This document shows, piece after piece, positions 60,751-64,000 of a stretch of 64,000 bases of DNA. The notes beneath the pieces are model-generated. The model worked only from the letters and a program-made list of their open reading frames with translations, ran no database searches and was not told the origin of the DNA. The stretch comes from Arcicella rigui. Its GTDB lineage: Bacteria > Bacteroidota > Bacteroidia > Cytophagales > Spirosomataceae. Where the stretch lies: assembly GCF_034929435.1 (NCBI RefSeq), contig NZ_JAYFUM010000012.1, forward strand, positions 93,842 to 157,841, in the 5' to 3' direction. The position numbers and the translations under genes are program-made. The first letter of the stretch is position 1; every line of letters starts with the position of its first letter.

Positions 60751-60994
60751 AATTATAGGACTTGATTTGGGTAAACATCGTACTATTCAGCGGATTAATG
60801 TTATAATAAAAATCCCTCTAATGTAATATTTATACCATAAAGAAACCTTCAGAAGCTTAATTTCTTCAGACTGTATGTACGAAATCATGGTTTACCATGA
60901 GGTGAAATACCTGATTTCCAGTATTTACTATTGTGCTTTAAAGATAAACCTTTGTACCTAACAAAAAAAGAGTTTAACTAAATCTTTTAGAGCC

Positions 60995-62041
60995 ATGAAA
61001 TACTTTTTACTTATCTCTGCTTTACTATGCACGTCCTTAGTTTTTTCACAAACTATTCGTCGTGTAAATCCTACTTCTGGTGTTTCAGGAGTAAACGTTT
61101 ATGCTACTTTTGATGCTGCTTACGCAGCAGCTGTTGATGGTGATATTATACAATTAGAACCCAGTAATAGTGCCAATTATGATGCAATAGTAATTGGGAA
61201 AAAATTAACTATTATAGGAATTGGCTATAATTTAGCAAGTAACACCAATACTTTTTTTGATAAAAGAACCCCCAAAATAAATTACTTGACCTTGGCAAAA
61301 GGTAGCTCAGGAAGTGTAATAATGGGACTTGAAATTACTTCTATTGTAAATATATTGGATAGTAAAATTAAAATTCAAAGATGTAAAATTGGTCAAATTT
61401 ACGTTGATCCTACAAGTTTTGGTATTACTTCAAACGATGATATTAGTGGTACGATACTGAGTCAAAATTTGTTTACAGGACCTGTAAATTTGAAAAACTG
61501 GGCTACTTGGGTTGGTCCAAACAAGTCATCAGGTCATATTATTATCAATAATATTTTTAGTGGAGATGGTGCTTTTTTAACAGGTATTGCTGAATCAACG
61601 ATTAGTTATAATACTTTTTATACAAAGTCATCGGTACTGAGAGCATCAGGTGGATGCAATTTTACAAACAACATCATTGATGCCCGAGGTGCTACAACGG
61701 GCTTTACTGTGGTAGGCACTGATGCAACTGCTCAAATAGCCAACAATTTATGTAGTACTGTTGGAGGTTTGCCAAGTGGTTCAGGTAATGTGAATAGTGC
61801 CAATGCTACCTCAATATTTACAGTAGCCGACCCGTGGACAGCTTTTTTAGAAACAAATGTACAGTTAAGTGCTACATCACCAGCACGTACTGTCGGAGTT
61901 GGCTCAACGCCTATTGGAGCTTACGCAAGCACAAGTCCCTACATTCCATCAGGTGTGCCTAATACGCCAGTTATTACGAGCTTCAGTGTTAATGGCGTTA
62001 CACCCCTCAATGTTAGCTTTACAATTCGCTCAAGTAATTAA
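60995..62041 (+). CDS. secreted beta-helix-like protein
   Basis: A 348-residue exported protein. Signal peptide ends SLVFSQ (about 19). FDAAYAAAVDGDIIQLEPSN (about 37-56) followed by IGKKLTIIGIGYN is the usual entry to a right-handed parallel beta-helix. Repeated coils follow (SGSVIMGLEITSIVNILDSK, SGHIIINNIFSGD, SGGCNFTNNIIDARG). No catalytic residues of pectate lyases can be assigned. The C-terminus (TPVITSFSVNGVTPLNVSFT) looks like the start of a beta-sandwich cut short; no type IX sorting domain. Followed by a larger repeat surface protein. Confidence 0.75.
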   Translation: MKYFLLISALLCTSLVFSQTIRRVNPTSGVSGVNVYATFDAAYAAAVDGDIIQLEPSNSANYDAIVIGKKLTIIGIGYNLASNTNTFFDKRTPKINYLTLAKGSSGSVIMGLEITSIVNILDSKIKIQRCKIGQIYVDPTSFGITSNDDISGTILSQNLFTGPVNLKNWATWVGPNKSSGHIIINNIFSGDGAFLTGIAESTISYNTFYTKSSVLRASGGCNFTNNIIDARGATTGFTVVGTDATAQIANNLCSTVGGLPSGSGNVNSANATSIFTVADPWTAFLETNVQLSATSPARTVGVGSTPIGAYASTSPYIPSGVPNTPVITSFSVNGVTPLNVSFTIRSSN

Positions 62042-62064
62042 TTATAGAATTTTGTGTGTATGGG

Positions 62065-62113
62065 TTAAAGAGTAATGGAATGGTAAAGAAATTGACCAAA
62101 CCTTACTCTTTAA
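62065..62113 (+). terminator. possible hairpin between two surface-protein genes
   Basis: TTAAAGAGTAA (62065-62075) and TTACTCTTTAA (62103-62113) form an 11-bp stem with a 27-nt loop, 24 bp after the 60995 gene. No strong T-run, so a processing or partial-termination site is as likely as a terminator. Confidence 0.35.
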
Positions 62114-62169
62114 TACAATTAGTATTCCTTTGAGTGCTTCTTGAAATTCTTACCGAAACATCCAATACG

Positions 62170-64000
62170 ATGAAAACTCGTTTACTTCTCTCTTTTTTTC
62201 TGGTTTTTTATGTCTTTATTTTTTCAGTAAAGGCTCAAAATATTCAAAAAATAGAATACTTTATTGACCAAGACCCTGGCATTGGTAATGCTACAGCACT
62301 TGTATTTACCTCCAGTACTTCAGTCACACAAAATGGTATTTCACTTCCTTCTTTTCCTGCATCAATTTCAGATGGAGTGCATTTGCTTGGTTTTAGAGCC
62401 AAAAACATAAATGGCTGGAGTGCTACTGCCACACAAGTTTTTCTAAAACAAAGTCCACCAACGGCTTCAAATATTGTTTCAGCAGAATACTTTATCGACC
62501 AAGATCCTGGTGTTGGAAATGCTACTGTTTTTGCTATTTCACAAAATACTCAAACAATTACTTTGCCTACAAACTTGAGTGAAGGGATACATACACTTTC
62601 TGTAAGATTCAAGGATAACCTTAATCGTTGGAGTGCAACTACTGTAAGTGCATTTTTGAGTAGTAGTACTACGGGTATAGCGCCTATTGTTAAGGTTGAA
62701 TATTTTATTGATAATGACCCCGGCTTTGGAAACGCTACCGACATACCCCTTGCAAGTAACAGTAGTTTCAGTTTTGATAAAAACAATTTTCCTGTTGATG
62801 TTCCTTCTAACTTAACAACTGGCAAGCATTTATTACTATTAAGAGCTAAAGATAATAATGGTAAATGGAGTTCAGTAGGCATCAAGGAAATAGAAGTTTT
62901 CTCAGAAAAAGTACAAATAGGAACATTAGCAAGCACTTTTTGTAATGTCAGTACTTTTCAAGTACCGTATATACTGGAGGGGGCTTTTGTAACAGGTAAT
63001 GTATTTAATTTACTTCTTTCAGATGCAAATGGGGATTTTACCAATGCCAAAAATATAGGCAGTATTATCAGTAGAGTAAATGGAACAATTACAGCTAATT
63101 TACCTGCGAATGTAGCATCAGGCAATTACAAAATAAAAATATTGAGTACCAATCCAATTCGTACAAGTGAAGCCAAAAACATTGCTTTATACTTTGTAAC
63201 AAAGCCTATTATCACGAGTCAATCACAGACTATTTGTGCAGGTACAAGTACTGTTTTGAATGCCAGCGGTTGTTCTGGAGGAACAATTTTGTGGACAGGC
63301 AATTTAACTGGGAGTTCTGTAACAGTTACGCCAACAAAAACCAGTACTTATAAAGCACTTTGCACGGTAAATGGCTGTAAAAGTGATTCAAGTACGGCGG
63401 TGACAATCACAGTTACTCCAAAACCAGTAACACCAGTTGCGAAAAGTAATAATAGCTCTGTTTGTTTAGGAACGAGTTCAGTTCTTTCAGCGACAGGTTG
63501 TGCAGGTACCGTAAGTTGGACAGGTAATTTAACAGGGAGTTCAGTAACGGTAACACCAATAAAAACCACTACCTACAAAGCCCTTTGTACAGTCAATGGT
63601 TGTAAAAGTGACTCCAGTACAACAGTAACAATCACAGTTACTCCAAAACCAGCAACACCAGTTGCGAAAAGTAATAATAGTTCAGTTTGCTTAGGAACGA
63701 GTTCAGTTCTAACAGCGACAGGTTGTGCAGGTACCGTAAGTTGGACAGGTAATTTAACAGGAAGTTCGGTAACAGTTACGCCAAGCAAAACGAGTACTTA
63801 TAAAGCTCTTTGTACAGTAAATGGTTGTAAAAGTGACTCCAGTACAACAGTGACAATTACAGTTGCTCCAAAACCAGTAACACCAGTTGCGAAAAGTAAT
63901 AATAGTTCAGTTTGCTTAGGAACGAGTTCAGTTCTAACAGCGACAGGTTGTGCAGGTACCGTAAGTTGGACAGGTAATTTAACAGGAAGTTCGGTAACAG
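62170..64000 (+). CDS. large repetitive surface protein, 5' part (partial)
   Basis: The first 610 codons of a protein running past the right edge. A signal peptide ends FSVKAQ (about 23). Three repeats of about 71-77 residues start at 29, 106 and 177, each with EYFIDxDPGxGNAT and later WSATxV or WSS. A spacer domain (about 245-345) follows. From about 350, repeats of 75-76 residues begin, each with four cysteines (VCLGTSS, TGCAGT, YKALC, VNGCKS) and ending in TVTITVTPKP; copies lie at Cys 356, 432, 507 and 582. The fold is probably Ig-like, as in Cytophagales adhesins; adhesion or gliding is inference. Confidence 0.85.
   Translation, partial: MKTRLLLSFFLVFYVFIFSVKAQNIQKIEYFIDQDPGIGNATALVFTSSTSVTQNGISLPSFPASISDGVHLLGFRAKNINGWSATATQVFLKQSPPTASNIVSAEYFIDQDPGVGNATVFAISQNTQTITLPTNLSEGIHTLSVRFKDNLNRWSATTVSAFLSSSTTGIAPIVKVEYFIDNDPGFGNATDIPLASNSSFSFDKNNFPVDVPSNLTTGKHLLLLRAKDNNGKWSSVGIKEIEVFSEKVQIGTLASTFCNVSTFQVPYILEGAFVTGNVFNLLLSDANGDFTNAKNIGSIISRVNGTITANLPANVASGNYKIKILSTNPIRTSEAKNIALYFVTKPIITSQSQTICAGTSTVLNASGCSGGTILWTGNLTGSSVTVTPTKTSTYKALCTVNGCKSDSSTAVTITVTPKPVTPVAKSNNSSVCLGTSSVLSATGCAGTVSWTGNLTGSSVTVTPIKTTTYKALCTVNGCKSDSSTTVTITVTPKPATPVAKSNNSSVCLGTSSVLTATGCAGTVSWTGNLTGSSVTVTPSKTSTYKALCTVNGCKSDSSTTVTITVAPKPVTPVAKSNNSSVCLGTSSVLTATGCAGTVSWTGNLTGSSVT

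Noticed and set aside
1..64000. tRNA, rRNA, tmRNA or known riboswitch
   Set aside because: No cloverleaf with TTC-A-C arm, no rRNA blocks and no recognised riboswitch core were seen by eye; a covariance-model scan would be decisive.

Overview
The window is a chromosomal stretch from a Bacteroidota bacterium, most likely Cytophagales (Spirosomataceae-like). This rests on several signs: AT-rich DNA, signal peptides ending in AQ, a TonB-receptor-like barrel with a carboxypeptidase-regulatory-like N-domain, a cysteine-bearing repeat surface protein of the Cytophagales type, and hardly any recognisable Shine-Dalgarno sequences. No rRNA, tRNA, CRISPR, insertion sequence, integrase or phage gene was seen. 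The genus is inference.

Layout. 1-8075: minus-strand 5' end of topoisomerase IV subunit A (parC), a Nudix CoA pyrophosphatase, an FAD-dependent dehydrogenase, a lipoprotein, a YyaL/DUF255 thioredoxin-fold protein, an outer-surface protein and ruvC. 8116-14175: an envelope-glycan group (UPF0104-type membrane protein, two family-2 glycosyltransferases, a NodB deacetylase), then TatD and type I asparaginase. 14222-23743: a signalling block with a LuxR-type response regulator, a 1.05-kb gene-free region, three tandem paralogous PAS histidine kinases and a histone-deacetylase-family enzyme coupled to the third kinase. 23787-43178: a secreted lipase-like lipoprotein, an outer-membrane barrel, an SDR, an ABM monooxygenase, an S9 peptidase, a sugar-acid-type IlvD/Edd dehydratase, a secreted protein of unknown function, a MalY/PatB lyase with an MFS transporter, a secreted subtilase and an XRE regulator. 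43180-47276: MogA/MoaB, a 40-residue membrane protein, a TetR regulator, an aldehyde-dehydrogenase-like protein lacking its catalytic cysteine, and a DUF1460 amidase. 47284-56124: a maltodextrin locus (SLC45-like MFS transporter and amylase on the minus strand; neopullulanase-like amylase, beta-phosphoglucomutase and GH65 phosphorylase on the plus strand). 56382-64000: a TPR histidine kinase with a convergent LuxR-type regulator, an NTF2-like protein, an AraC regulator, a beta-helix secreted protein and the 5' part of a repeat-rich surface protein.

How it works together. The maltodextrin locus gives a full route: extracytoplasmic amylases cut alpha-glucans, the MFS protein imports maltose, GH65 phosphorolysis gives glucose plus beta-glucose-1-phosphate, and beta-PGM converts that to glucose-6-phosphate. 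There is no SusC/SusD pair and no dedicated regulator in view.

The most interesting non-coding signals are: (i) four copies of a 20-bp dyad, consensus AAYCCCTWNNNNWAGGGRTT, two of them exactly adjacent, in the region between the response regulator and the kinase array; (ii) a GC-rich hairpin followed by a strong terminator in the same region, a candidate small RNA; (iii) eleven phased 21-bp repeats, each centred on a version of ACTCATGAGT, running into the stop codon of the dehydratase gene; (iv) inverted repeats made of a shared small set of words in several intergenic gaps, mostly convergent; (v) an intact aldehyde dehydrogenase ORF with three of four catalytic residues replaced.
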